64,000 nt of DNA from BA4 sp044376575 (GTDB lineage: Bacteria; Bacteroidota; Bacteroidia; CAIKAF01). Below, piece after piece: positions 25,563 to 34,194 of the stretch. The position numbers were made by a program, and so were the translations under genes. The number at the start of each line of letters is the position of its first letter. The stretch's first letter is position 1. The notes under the pieces are model-generated. The model worked only from the letters and a program-made list of their open reading frames with translations, was not told the origin of the DNA and searched no databases. The DNA is taken from assembly GCA_044376575.1 (NCBI GenBank), contig JBILKR010000014.1:1-64000 (forward strand). The letters are read 5' to 3'.

Positions 25563-25982
25563 ATGAGCGGAAAAAGAACATTCACCATGATTAAGCCTGA
25601 TGCAGTTCAAAACGGACACATCGGAGCTATTTTAAATGATATTATCAACGCCGGTTTTACCATTAAGGCGATGAAATATACACGATTAAGCCCTGAAAAG
25701 GCTGGAGAGTTTTATGCAGTACATAAGGAAAGGCCATTTTATGGAGAACTTGTACAGTATATGTCTTCAGGTACCATAGTTGCTGCAATTCTTGAAAAAG
25801 AAAATGCTGTAGAGTCTTTCAGAAAATTAATCGGAGCAACTGATCCAACAAAAGCTGAAGAAGGAACTATACGTAAAAAATATGCTACATCAATTGCTGC
25901 AAATGCTGTGCATGGTTCAGACAGTGATGAGAATGCATTGATTGAAGGTTCATTCTTCTTCTCCGGACTGGAAGTATTTTAA
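25563..25982 (+). CDS. ndk: Nucleoside-diphosphate kinase
   Basis: Balances NTP and dNTP pools by transferring the gamma-phosphate through a phosphohistidine. 139 residues with TFTMIKPDAVQNGHIG at the N-terminus, the GATDPTKAEEGTIRKKY segment and the active histidine in AANAVHGSDSDENA. Monocistronic, with its own -7 element and a strong terminator directly downstream. Confidence 0.97.
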   Translation: MSGKRTFTMIKPDAVQNGHIGAILNDIINAGFTIKAMKYTRLSPEKAGEFYAVHKERPFYGELVQYMSSGTIVAAILEKENAVESFRKLIGATDPTKAEEGTIRKKYATSIAANAVHGSDSDENALIEGSFFFSGLEVF

Positions 25983-26004
25983 TGAAAATTTAATTTTTAG
26001 TATG

Positions 26005-26031
26005 AAAAGGTTGTGATGAACAACCTTTTTT
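26005..26031 (+). terminator. Rho-independent terminator after ndk
   Basis: AAAAGGTTGT (26005-26014) and ACAACCTTTT (26020-26029) form a perfect 10-base stem over GATGA, ending in T6. A GTG at 26013 inside it has been taken as a possible start of the next gene, which the hairpin argues against. Confidence 0.85.
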
Positions 26032-26036
26032 GTTTT

Positions 26037-26732
26037 ATGACTGCTCCTCAATCCATACAATATCTTGAGTTCTTGCTTGACATGATTTCAGACAACAAGC
26101 GAAACGCTTTTCCTGAAGTATTAAAAGAAAGAACAAGACACGTAACGGTTGTGCTGGAAGATATTTTTCAGTCGCATAATGCTGCGGCATTACTAAGAAC
26201 TTGTGAATGCTTTGGTGTACAGGATGTTCATGTTATTGAAAATGAAAATAACTTTGATGCACCCAATAGAATTGTAAAAGGAGCGCATCAATGGTTGAAT
26301 ATTCATTACTATGATCGTCATACTGAAAGTACTAAACAATGTATAAACGGATTAAAAGAAAAAGGATATAAAATTATCGGTCTAACCCCGCATGAGCAGC
26401 AAGTTGAATTACATGATTTTCAAATTGAAGAACCATTTGCATTAATTTTTGGTACAGAAAAAAAAGGTCTTTCCACACAAGCCATGGAATTGTGTGATGT
26501 GAAATTAAATGTACCCATGTTTGGTTTTACTGAAAGTTTAAATGTATCTGTTTGTGCAGGTATTGTTATCCAGCATCTTGTGAGTAAAATTAAAAATTCA
26601 GATGTCAACTGGTCATTGGATACAGATGAAAAAATGCAGTTGCATATTCAATGGGCTGAACAAGTTGTGGGCAATCCTGAATTAATGAGGGTAGAATTTC
26701 TAAAAAAGAACAACAGTCATAGGATGGCTTGA
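26037..26732 (+). CDS. trmH: SpoU/TrmH-type tRNA (guanosine-2'-O-)-methyltransferase
   Basis: About 231-residue SPOUT methylase, most like TrmH (Gm18 in tRNA). Motif 1 is VLEDIFQSHNAAALLRTCECFG, motif 2 is ALIFGTEKKGLS and motif 3 is VPMFGFTESLNVSVCAGIVI, giving the AdoMet knot. The C-terminal helix and basic tail are typical of TrmH rather than of the rRNA enzyme RlmB. The start is set at the ATG at 26037 because the open frame's upstream GTG lies within the ndk terminator. Confidence 0.85.
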   Translation: MTAPQSIQYLEFLLDMISDNKRNAFPEVLKERTRHVTVVLEDIFQSHNAAALLRTCECFGVQDVHVIENENNFDAPNRIVKGAHQWLNIHYYDRHTESTKQCINGLKEKGYKIIGLTPHEQQVELHDFQIEEPFALIFGTEKKGLSTQAMELCDVKLNVPMFGFTESLNVSVCAGIVIQHLVSKIKNSDVNWSLDTDEKMQLHIQWAEQVVGNPELMRVEFLKKNNSHRMA

Positions 26733-26770
26733 TTTTTGTAACTATTTTGCATCGTTGAAAAACTGGTTGT

Positions 26771-29056
26771 ATGTATAAAAAAATAAGTATTGCAATTTTA
26801 GTAGTGGTAGCGTTAACTACTGCTTTTTTTGCATACCAGACGTCTCAGACAAAGTATGATTATAATTTCGAAGCATTCTTTCCGAAAAATGATCCGGACA
26901 CTGATTTTTTTCTGAATTACAGAGACCAGTTTGGAACAGATAACGATTTTGTGCTGATTGCATTGCACAATAACAAAGGTATTTTTGATCAGAGCTTCCT
27001 AAATAAAGTAAATAAATTATCAGATACATTAAAAACCATTACAGATGTAAAGTCTGTCGTTTCTCCTCTTGAACTGAATGAAATCACACGCGATCCTTTG
27101 ATGGGTATGGTGGAAGAAATTCCTTATCTCCGCTGGGAAAATCCTGAGACTTATGCTATCGATAGTGCACGTATTTTTCAAGCTCCCGAACTGGTGGGCT
27201 CACTTTTTTCACGCGACGGAAAATCTTTGTGTATCATATTAAATCATACTGAAAAAATAGATGATGATGAGTGCACCCGGTTAACAAATAATCTAAACAA
27301 CGTTATGCCCGGGTTTGGATTTGATGAGTACCATGTAGCAGGAAGATCTGTTGGGCAAACATATTATACAACATTAATTAAGGGTGAACTGGTTATCATG
27401 CTTATCGTCAGTTTTCTGCTGATGGTTGTGCTGATGGTTTTAATTTATAGATCGGCCATGGGTGTAATTCTTCCTATTCTTGTAGTTGGTATTTTAGTGG
27501 TTTGGATGATGGGACTGATGCATTTAACCGGTAAACGCATTGATGCCATGGCCAATGCTATTCCTACCATTTTAGTAGTTACTGGATTATCAGTAGCTAT
27601 TCATATTATCACAAAATACTTAGATCATTTAAAAGAAGGTTGGTCTAAATTTGACTCTATAAAAGATACCATTACCCATGTAGGTCTTGCTAATATATTT
27701 ACAACGATTACAACGGTAGTAGGTTTTGGATCTCTTGCCACTACAGGAATTAAACCTATAGATGATTTTGGAATTTATACAGCAATAGGGGTAGCATTAT
27801 CTTTTATTATTGCTTATTCATTAATGCCGGCCATATTATTTCTTTTACCGGAGCCAAAGAAAAAAATAAGTTCACGTCAGCCCAAAATGACCTGGAATAA
27901 TATTTTGAATTCCATGTTCACGTTTGTAACCCGTTTTAAATTCTGGATATTGGGATTTACTTTTGCAATTGTTGTGGGAATGTTTTGGGGTATGGCCCAA
28001 ATCAAAGAAAATACCTTCCTGATGGAAGACATGAACGATAAAACAAAAATTAAACAGGATTTTAATTATTTTGGAGAGCATTATCAGGGTACGCGAGCAT
28101 TTGAATTATCGGTAACAGTGAAAGATACCGGAAAAACATTATTTGATAGGGATGTGCTGGAAGCCCTAGATAAAATGGAATCTGAATTAACGAAAATTTA
28201 TGACCTGAATTTTATCATATCACCGGTAGCATTGGTTAAATCAGCCAATCGATCTTATGCCGGTGGCGATACCTCCGGTTATATAATTCCTGAAAGTGAT
28301 GCGAAGCTGAGAAAGATATCCAAGGAAATCATGGCTATGCAAAATACAACCATGATTAAAGGAGTAATCAGTAAAGATTTCAGATCTACACGTATTCGTT
28401 CAATGCTGAAAGATGTGGGAAGTAATGAAGCGTTTAAAATGAATCAGGCATTTTATGATTATATGAAAACTCAGCAACTGGATCAATTAATCACCTATAA
28501 ATTAACCGGCACAGCTGAACTCATAGATAAAAACAACCGTAATTTGGCCTGGAACATTGCCACTGGTATAATCATTGCTTTTGTTTTGATTTCAATTATA
28601 TTTTATATTCTATTCAGATCATTTAAAATGGTCATTATCGGGCTTATACCTAATATTATCCCTTTGATTATGCTGGCAGGAATTATGGGATATTTTAATA
28701 TCAACCTTAAAATTTCAACAGCCGTATTATTTACAATTGCGTTTGGAATAGCGGTTGATGATACCATTCATTTCTTAAGTAAGTTCAGGTACGAGATTAA
28801 ACAGGATAAATCTGTGCTATATGCATTAAAAAGGACCTATTTAACAACAGGTAAAGCCATGATTATTACTTCCATTATTTTATGTCTAGGCTTTGGTGTG
28901 TTATCTATTTCTTCATTTGTTGCAACCCAGGTGATAGGTTCGTTAACCGCATTAACTCTGTTTTTTGCTTTGATTAACGACCTCACTGTACTCCCTATTT
29001 TAATTCTTCTCTTCTACAGAAAAAAAGAGAAAGTTGACGAATTGTTGAAAGATTAA
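26771..29056 (+). CDS. RND/MMPL-family exporter
   Basis: 761-residue inner-membrane protein with the RND layout: one helix, a large periplasmic loop (about residues 30-200), six helices including a sterol-sensing-like block (MLIVSFLLMVVLMVLIY to LMPAILFLLPEP), then a repeat of this arrangement in the second half. DAMANAIPTILVVTGLSVAIH and FTIAFGIAVDDTIHFLSKF contain the conserved acidic residues of proton-driven members. No membrane-fusion protein or TolC partner is adjacent. MMPL/HpnN-like transport of lipids is therefore more likely than multidrug efflux. Confidence 0.83.
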   Translation: MYKKISIAILVVVALTTAFFAYQTSQTKYDYNFEAFFPKNDPDTDFFLNYRDQFGTDNDFVLIALHNNKGIFDQSFLNKVNKLSDTLKTITDVKSVVSPLELNEITRDPLMGMVEEIPYLRWENPETYAIDSARIFQAPELVGSLFSRDGKSLCIILNHTEKIDDDECTRLTNNLNNVMPGFGFDEYHVAGRSVGQTYYTTLIKGELVIMLIVSFLLMVVLMVLIYRSAMGVILPILVVGILVVWMMGLMHLTGKRIDAMANAIPTILVVTGLSVAIHIITKYLDHLKEGWSKFDSIKDTITHVGLANIFTTITTVVGFGSLATTGIKPIDDFGIYTAIGVALSFIIAYSLMPAILFLLPEPKKKISSRQPKMTWNNILNSMFTFVTRFKFWILGFTFAIVVGMFWGMAQIKENTFLMEDMNDKTKIKQDFNYFGEHYQGTRAFELSVTVKDTGKTLFDRDVLEALDKMESELTKIYDLNFIISPVALVKSANRSYAGGDTSGYIIPESDAKLRKISKEIMAMQNTTMIKGVISKDFRSTRIRSMLKDVGSNEAFKMNQAFYDYMKTQQLDQLITYKLTGTAELIDKNNRNLAWNIATGIIIAFVLISIIFYILFRSFKMVIIGLIPNIIPLIMLAGIMGYFNINLKISTAVLFTIAFGIAVDDTIHFLSKFRYEIKQDKSVLYALKRTYLTTGKAMIITSIILCLGFGVLSISSFVATQVIGSLTALTLFFALINDLTVLPILILLFYRKKEKVDELLKD

Positions 29057-29075
29057 TTTAGCTCATTTTAAAAAT

Positions 29076-29109
29076 TTAACATTGGCTTAACATTCAATGA
29101 TTAGGTTTG
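29076..29109 (+). promoter_or_regulatory. Pho-box-like promoter of the porin gene
   Basis: Direct repeats TTAACA at 29076-29081 and TTAACA at 29087-29092 are 11 bases apart, and a -7 box TAGGTTTG lies at 29102-29109. The first repeat to -7 distance is 26 bases, identical to the promoter in front of the PiT transporter. The 11-base-spaced TTAACA repeat is the form of PhoP/PhoB operators, and it covers the -33 region as an activator site would. Confidence 0.6.
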
Positions 29110-29153
29110 TGTGCTTAAAATTAAATTAACAATAACTTAATTCTATCTTTACT

Positions 29154-30395
29154 TTGAGCGCATTTAATACAAAAACAAAACTTAATTATTATTTTATCAA
29201 TGGTTTTGTTTTATTGACATTACTTCTATTAATGAGCGAATCACATGCTCAGAAAACTGAGAAAAACAATACTCAAAAAATTCCCTTTTTTAATTATAAA
29301 AATGGTATTTCATTAACCACACCGGATAGTTTGTTTTCCATCCAGTTTCGTTTCAGAATGCAAAACAGGGTTGGCTATCGTTCAACCAGTGAAGTAGATT
29401 TTACTCCGTCTCAACTAGAATTCAGGGTAAGACGTTTGCGTTTTTCGCTTCGGGGCTTTGCATTTAGTCCACGTTTAAAATATTATTTACAATTGTCTTT
29501 CACCCGTGCTGACATGGATTGGGAAGTGACCAATGTTCCAAATGTTGTAAGGGATGCGATGGTAATGTATGAGTTTAAAAATGGGGTTGAAATCGGAATT
29601 GGGCAGACTAAATTACCGGGTAACAGAGAACGTATAACTTCTTCTGCGGAATTACAATTTGTTGATCGTTCAATAATAAATTCACCCTTAACTCTTGACC
29701 GTGATTTTGGCTTGTTTTTAAATTACACAAAAAAATTCAACACATTTGCATTTAAAATAAAGACGGCAATTACTTCAGGAGAAGGTCGTAATCAAATCAA
29801 TTCAGATTATGGATTGGCATATTCAGGTAAAGTTGAATTATTTCCATTGGGTACCTTTACCGAGAATACAGAATATATGGGTGGAGATCCTTATCGTGAG
29901 CCTAAACCCAAATTGATGATTGGTGGTGGTGCCCATTTTAATCACAGGGCTACGAGAACCGGTGGACAAACAGGTTTATTGTTATATGAGAAAAGAGATT
30001 TGTTTTATGCAACTGCTGACATAGCATTCAAGTATAAGGGTATTTCATTTTCCTCTGAGTATTCTTATCGATATACTGACAATCCCTATACCTTCGACAC
30101 CCTTTCCAATAAAAGATTTGTTTTTACAGGCCAGGGAGTAAATACGCAATTGGGTTACTGTTTTCCAAAAATGTACGAAATATCATTCAGGCATACCATG
30201 TTATTTCCTGATCAGAAAATTTATTTAGATCAACGTCAAATCACGGAATATACATTGGGGCTATCTAAATATATCAATAAGCACCGTATTAAAATTCAGA
30301 CGGATGTCACTTATCATACTGAATTTGATAGACCAACAAATATTTCTAAAAACAATTATTTTGAATGGAGATTTCAGGTAGAATTAGGGATTTAA
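29154..30395 (+). CDS. Phosphate-selective-type porin (OprO/OprP-like)
   Basis: 413-residue outer-membrane beta-barrel. The signal peptide ends SHAQ near residue 33. The body consists of alternating strands ending in aromatic residues (for example FRVRRLRFSLRGFAFSPRLKYYLQLSF) and closes with the aromatic strand YFEWRFQVELGI, a barrel C-terminus. The pattern matches the porin O/P family, which takes up phosphate or polyphosphate. The only usable start with the whole signal peptide is a TTG at 29154. It is followed by the PiT transporter, with which it shares a promoter architecture. Confidence 0.8.
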   Translation: MSAFNTKTKLNYYFINGFVLLTLLLLMSESHAQKTEKNNTQKIPFFNYKNGISLTTPDSLFSIQFRFRMQNRVGYRSTSEVDFTPSQLEFRVRRLRFSLRGFAFSPRLKYYLQLSFTRADMDWEVTNVPNVVRDAMVMYEFKNGVEIGIGQTKLPGNRERITSSAELQFVDRSIINSPLTLDRDFGLFLNYTKKFNTFAFKIKTAITSGEGRNQINSDYGLAYSGKVELFPLGTFTENTEYMGGDPYREPKPKLMIGGGAHFNHRATRTGGQTGLLLYEKRDLFYATADIAFKYKGISFSSEYSYRYTDNPYTFDTLSNKRFVFTGQGVNTQLGYCFPKMYEISFRHTMLFPDQKIYLDQRQITEYTLGLSKYINKHRIKIQTDVTYHTEFDRPTNISKNNYFEWRFQVELGI

Positions 30396-30422
30396 TAGAT
30401 AAGTTGACTTAAATCGTGTTTC

Positions 30423-30456
30423 TTAACATTCGCTTAATATTAGAGTAATAAGTTTG
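30423..30456 (+). promoter_or_regulatory. Pho-box-like promoter of the PiT transporter
   Basis: TTAACA at 30423-30428 and TTAATA at 30434-30439, 11 bases apart, with GTAATA in phase at 30445, then TAAGTTTG at 30449-30456 as the -7 box. Aligned to the porin promoter the 34-base blocks match at most positions. Confidence 0.6.
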
Positions 30457-30476
30457 TAAATAATAAAAATGAAAAT

Positions 30477-31880
30477 ATGTTTGGATTAGAGCCTGTTTTT
30501 TTCTTTCTCCTGATAGTTTGCATTGTTTGCGTTCTTGCGTTTGAATTCATCAATGGATTTCATGATACTGCGAATGCCGTAGCTACGGTTATTTATACCA
30601 ATTCATTAAAGCCGGTACCTGCAGTGATTTGGTCGGGCATCTGGAATGGCATCGGTGTATTGCTAGGGGGAGTAGGTGTAGCCTATGGAATAGTTAAATT
30701 ATTGCCGATGGATGCCATCCTTGATCAGTCGATGGCTCAAAATTCAGTATTAATTATTTCCATGTTGCTCTCTGCCATTATATGGAACTTAGGTACATGG
30801 TATTTCGGTATTCCTGCTTCTTCTTCTCATACATTAATAGGTTCATTGATTGGAGTTGGTATTGGAATGTCTGTGCATTCTCAGGAAGGTTTTGGTCATG
30901 GTGTAAACTGGCAAAAAGCTGCTGATATCGGAATATCACTGCTTGTTTCTCCTATGTTGGGTTTTTCTATTACAATCATTATAATGTTTTTAATTAAGAT
31001 ATTTTTTAAAAAACAAAAAGTGTTATTTAAAGAAGCCAACACTAAAAAGAAGCCACCGTTTCTTGTTAGATCCATTTTGATTTTAACCTGTACAGGTGTT
31101 AGCTTTTCTCATGGTAATAACGACGGACAAAAAGGAATTGGTCTTGCTATGATTATTCTGATTTGTTTTGCTCCTGCATATTTTCTGATTAATCCTGAAA
31201 TCAAACCTGAAAAGTTAAATGGAGATGTTGTAGTAGTGGAAAGTATCATTAATAAAATTGATACCAATCGCCTGGCCATTGATGAGAAAGGCATTCTTTT
31301 ACAAACCAAAGAAGAAATTAAATATTTTAAAACAGAACTGGCAGTAGCTGGTATGAATCAATTATCTGTAGATGTTAAAAGAGAAGCAAGACATAAACTG
31401 AACAAGTTTTTCAAGAATACAAAAGAAATTTTGTCTGAGCCTAATTACGGGCTTTCGTCATCTGATAAAACAATCATGAAAGAGTCTTTGGAAAATATTA
31501 AATCTGTTCATGAATATGCACCGTTCTGGATGGTATTGCTTATTTCTTTGTCTCTTGGTATTGGAACTATGGTTGGTTGGAAGCGTATTGTAAAAACTAT
31601 TGGTGAAAAAATAGGTAAACAACACCTTTCCTATGCACAGGGTGCAAGTGCTGAACTGGTTGCTGCAAGTACAATATTTTTAGCATCTTATTTAAAACTT
31701 CCGGTAAGTACTACACACGTTTTATCTTCGGGTATTGCAGGTAGTATGGTGGCCAGCGGAGGAATAAAAAATCTTCAGGCAAAAACTATTAAAACCATTG
31801 CCATGGCATGGATTTTAACACTACCTGTAACGGTTACGTTGTCTGCAGTTTTATACTTGCTTTTCAGTTTGTTTGTATAG
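30477..31880 (+). CDS. pit: PiT-family inorganic phosphate transporter
   Basis: 467-residue inner-membrane phosphate:cation symporter. The two inverted PiT repeats are clear: EFINGFHDTANAVATVIYTN at about residue 22 and the matching SFSHGNNDGQKGIGLAMI at about 208, plus GIPASSSHTLIGS and KLPVSTTHVLSSGIAGS. A hydrophilic insert of about 130 residues (around 250-350) separates the halves, as in many Bacteroidota members. The upstream porin and the shared Pho-box-like promoter suggest a phosphate-starvation-induced uptake pair across both membranes. Confidence 0.92.
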   Translation: MFGLEPVFFFLLIVCIVCVLAFEFINGFHDTANAVATVIYTNSLKPVPAVIWSGIWNGIGVLLGGVGVAYGIVKLLPMDAILDQSMAQNSVLIISMLLSAIIWNLGTWYFGIPASSSHTLIGSLIGVGIGMSVHSQEGFGHGVNWQKAADIGISLLVSPMLGFSITIIIMFLIKIFFKKQKVLFKEANTKKKPPFLVRSILILTCTGVSFSHGNNDGQKGIGLAMIILICFAPAYFLINPEIKPEKLNGDVVVVESIINKIDTNRLAIDEKGILLQTKEEIKYFKTELAVAGMNQLSVDVKREARHKLNKFFKNTKEILSEPNYGLSSSDKTIMKESLENIKSVHEYAPFWMVLLISLSLGIGTMVGWKRIVKTIGEKIGKQHLSYAQGASAELVAASTIFLASYLKLPVSTTHVLSSGIAGSMVASGGIKNLQAKTIKTIAMAWILTLPVTVTLSAVLYLLFSLFV

Positions 31881-31882
31881 TA

Positions 31883-32668
31883 TTATACTAATTTCATTAC
31901 CAGAAATAGAATCGCATAAATAAACACACTCGCCATCATTATTATTTTGAGGTGTATTCTCCAGTGATAAATTTTTTGCGGAAACAATACAAGAATAATT
32001 CCTGATAGGAAGCAAAGAATGGGAATGAAAATATAATCGCGGATGCTGTTATATGGAACAATTTTTATTTCTGTACCATAAATTTTAAAATAAGCCACCT
32101 GATTAAAAATTACTGAATGGTGTATCTCTAAGGGTATTCCTTTCCATGTTCTATGTCCGGTTTCAAGGTCAGTATATACAATGAAGTGTTTTGTTGTTAA
32201 ACTGCTATGACATTTTTCAATACCACTGCAATTTCTTTCTTGTTGAATTACATTTTCAACAACAGATTTCGTAGGTAAAAAATGATCAGCAATAAAGCAA
32301 AATGAAATCACTAAAATCAACCAGTGTGTTTTTTTTTCCCATCCTATTTCATGTACATCTATATTTTCAAAAGCATCACTTTGTTTTTTAAACTCCTCAT
32401 ACCTCATTCGCGCATACTTCCTTGCCCTTTCTTTTGCAATATCATCAGTTGTTGGTATATGTGTAAAAGATTTTTTCTTTTCGTTTTTCCATGCCATCAA
32501 TTCTTCATAAGCACGAGTAATTTCAATAAATTGCTCAGCAGCTTGTGGAGAATTATTTTTATCTGGATGATATTTTAATGCAAGTAATCTGTATCTCTTT
32601 TTTATTTCTTCTTTGCTCGAATTTTCAGGTAATCCAAGAAGATCAAAATAGTGTTGAAGTCGGCTCAT
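31883..32668 (-). CDS. J-domain membrane protein
   Basis: 261 residues. An N-terminal J-domain (about residues 1-65) with the HPD motif in LALKYHPDKNNS, which stimulates DnaK ATPase. There is a transmembrane helix near residue 118 and two more close to the C-terminus (IFIPILCFLSGIILVLF and IIMMASVFIYAILFLVM). There are no zinc-finger or substrate domains, so it is a dedicated J-protein rather than DnaJ. Likely co-transcribed with the upstream gene (4-base gap). Confidence 0.82.
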   Translation of the reverse strand: MSRLQHYFDLLGLPENSSKEEIKKRYRLLALKYHPDKNNSPQAAEQFIEITRAYEELMAWKNEKKKSFTHIPTTDDIAKERARKYARMRYEEFKKQSDAFENIDVHEIGWEKKTHWLILVISFCFIADHFLPTKSVVENVIQQERNCSGIEKCHSSLTTKHFIVYTDLETGHRTWKGIPLEIHHSVIFNQVAYFKIYGTEIKIVPYNSIRDYIFIPILCFLSGIILVLFPQKIYHWRIHLKIIMMASVFIYAILFLVMKLV

Positions 32669-32672
32669 TTAT

Positions 32673-33290
32673 TTACTCGCAATACTGCTGTAAGTAGGAA
32701 TGAGATTCTGTATTTCCCAATTCAAAGGCTCTGCGCCAGCTATTACAGGCAGTTTCTTTATAATTTAATTTATTTAATATCAAGCCTCTTCCCATGTGCA
32801 TATAGGCCTCATATGGCTGATGTCGTATAATCTGATCAATCAGCACCAAACACTCTTCCCATTTTTCTACCTGATACCTTTCAGCCATTTCCTCTTTTAA
32901 TGGCTTCAAATCTGCAGTTGGAATCGGATTAAACTCAAATTGAATTTCAATGTGTAAGGGTAGGGGAGTTTCTTTTGTGTTCAATAATTTCCAGTTTTTT
33001 TTAGATGACAAAAGGGTGTTTATACAATTTTTGTTTTGCATTTCAGATAGCGGTTGTATCACTTGAATGTCATTGATTCCAGAGGTGTCTAAAATAAATC
33101 CCAACACAACAATACCCTCTATATCATTTTTCTGCTGAGGATTGTAATTTTTATTTTTCAGTTTCTCCCATGCATTAATTCCACCCTGATAATATTGATT
33201 CACTTTTTCGCGATAGATACTATCCATTTGTGCGTGAGATACAAATACGCAGAAGAAAAGATGAATTATTATCATTAAAATATGCTTCAT
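32673..33290 (-). CDS. Exported protein with TonB-C-like and TPR-like regions
   Basis: 205 residues with a signal peptide (cleavage near SHAQ, residue 20). The middle part, GIVVLGFILDTSGINDIQVIQPL followed by CINTLLSSKKNWKLL, resembles the C-terminal domain of TonB-like energy transducers. The remainder (WEECLVLIDQIIRHQPYEAYMHMGRGLILNK) looks like two tetratricopeptide-type helical hairpins. There is no N-terminal anchor beyond the signal, so it is not a classic TonB. Function unknown. Confidence 0.6.
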   Translation of the reverse strand: MKHILMIIIHLFFCVFVSHAQMDSIYREKVNQYYQGGINAWEKLKNKNYNPQQKNDIEGIVVLGFILDTSGINDIQVIQPLSEMQNKNCINTLLSSKKNWKLLNTKETPLPLHIEIQFEFNPIPTADLKPLKEEMAERYQVEKWEECLVLIDQIIRHQPYEAYMHMGRGLILNKLNYKETACNSWRRAFELGNTESHSYLQQYCE

Positions 33291-33297
33291 GATGATA

Positions 33298-33762
33298 TTA
33301 TCTGTTTAACCAATATAACGAAAAATTAAGAACAGATGCAAAACTAACCCAGGCCAGGTAAGGTAGAAGAAGGTATGCGGCCATTTTCTTGATACTGTAA
33401 AAATGTTTGATGGTAAGAATAATCATCACCCAAAGTACCACAATTTCAATGAAAGCAATGAAAGGTTGCTGAAAGTAAAAGAATAAAAAAGACCATAGAA
33501 AATTCAGCATTAATTGAATGATAAAAATACCTATTGCTATTCGGTGTGCAGATGAATTGCCATTATGCCATATCATTCCCACAGATACCCCCATTAGGAT
33601 GTAAAGGATAGTCCAGACCGGACCGAATAAATAATTGGGAGGATTAAAAATTGGTTTATTCAGCATTACATACCACTCATTTACGGATGATGCAGTTGCA
33701 ATACCACCTAGAAATCCTATCCCAAGGCAAATAACTACACTAATTAGAATTTTATATATCAT
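33298..33762 (-). CDS. tspO: TspO/MBR-family membrane protein
   Basis: 154 residues, five transmembrane helices, with the family signature WYVMLNKPIFNPPNYLFGPVWTILYILMG and the Trp-rich later helices (LNFLWSFLFFYFQQP, YLAWVSFASVLNFSLYWLN). TspO binds porphyrins and sterol-like ligands; in bacteria it is linked to tetrapyrrole and stress regulation. Its start overlaps the DoxX-like gene by 11 bases at a short ATGAAAA repeat. Confidence 0.92.
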   Translation of the reverse strand: MIYKILISVVICLGIGFLGGIATASSVNEWYVMLNKPIFNPPNYLFGPVWTILYILMGVSVGMIWHNGNSSAHRIAIGIFIIQLMLNFLWSFLFFYFQQPFIAFIEIVVLWVMIILTIKHFYSIKKMAAYLLLPYLAWVSFASVLNFSLYWLNR

Positions 33763-34180
33763 GAAAAATGAAAAATGAAAAATGATTAATGATGAAGAAT
33801 GTTGCAGTACTTAAAATAATATATGGAATCAGGGCAGCGGCACCTGCATAATCTTTTGCTACTCGCTGACCCAAAAATAGTGAAGTTAATGTAATCAGGC
33901 TACACAACATAGATAAAGAGGCAATCATTGAGTATCCTTGAAAAATTACAGCAGCAATACCCGCAATAGAGGTGAGACCGGTTGCTACCTCCATAATGGT
34001 AAGTATAATCAACAATAAACGCACCTGATTCTTAAAAAATGAAGTGGCAAAGTGTCCGTTGAGCCAGTTAAGATTCTCTTTGAAATTCATGATTTTATCA
34101 AATCCTGACTGTAAAAATAAAATCACATGTATAATAAGCAGAACGATAATAATCAATTCAGGTGAGGTTAAATGTTGCAT
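33752..34180 (-). CDS. DoxX-like four-helix membrane protein
   Basis: 142 residues with four hydrophobic helices and the early LQSGFDKIMNFKENLNWLNGHFA, which resembles DoxX/DoxD-type quinone-interacting membrane proteins. The C-terminal residues HFSFFIFHDI are encoded by a heptanucleotide tandem repeat. It is flanked by tspO and an FMN reductase, consistent with a redox-related membrane role, but this is inference. Confidence 0.6.
   Translation of the reverse strand: MQHLTSPELIIIVLLIIHVILFLQSGFDKIMNFKENLNWLNGHFATSFFKNQVRLLLIILTIMEVATGLTSIAGIAAVIFQGYSMIASLSMLCSLITLTSLFLGQRVAKDYAGAAALIPYIILSTATFFIINHFSFFIFHDI
33761..33781. repeat. Three tandem copies of ATGAAAA
   Basis: The 7-base unit ATGAAAA is repeated three times, followed by a partial fourth, exactly where the DoxX-like gene ends and tspO begins. 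The unit is not a multiple of three, so slippage would change the C-terminus of one gene and the spacing of the other. Confidence 0.7.
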
Positions 34181-34194
34181 GGTATATGTTTACC

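Noticed and set aside
26013..26036. GTG start for the TrmH-type gene
   Set aside because: It lies inside a perfect terminator hairpin of ndk; the ATG at 26037 is preferred.
29115..29142. Further 11-base-spaced TTAA units after the porin promoter
   Set aside because: They are in phase but lie in the leader after the -7 box, are degenerate, and occur in very AT-rich sequence, so chance is likely.
31868..31890. TAGTATTATACTA palindrome between pit and the J-domain gene
   Set aside because: It is only 6 AT-only pairs with no T tract; too weak for a terminator.
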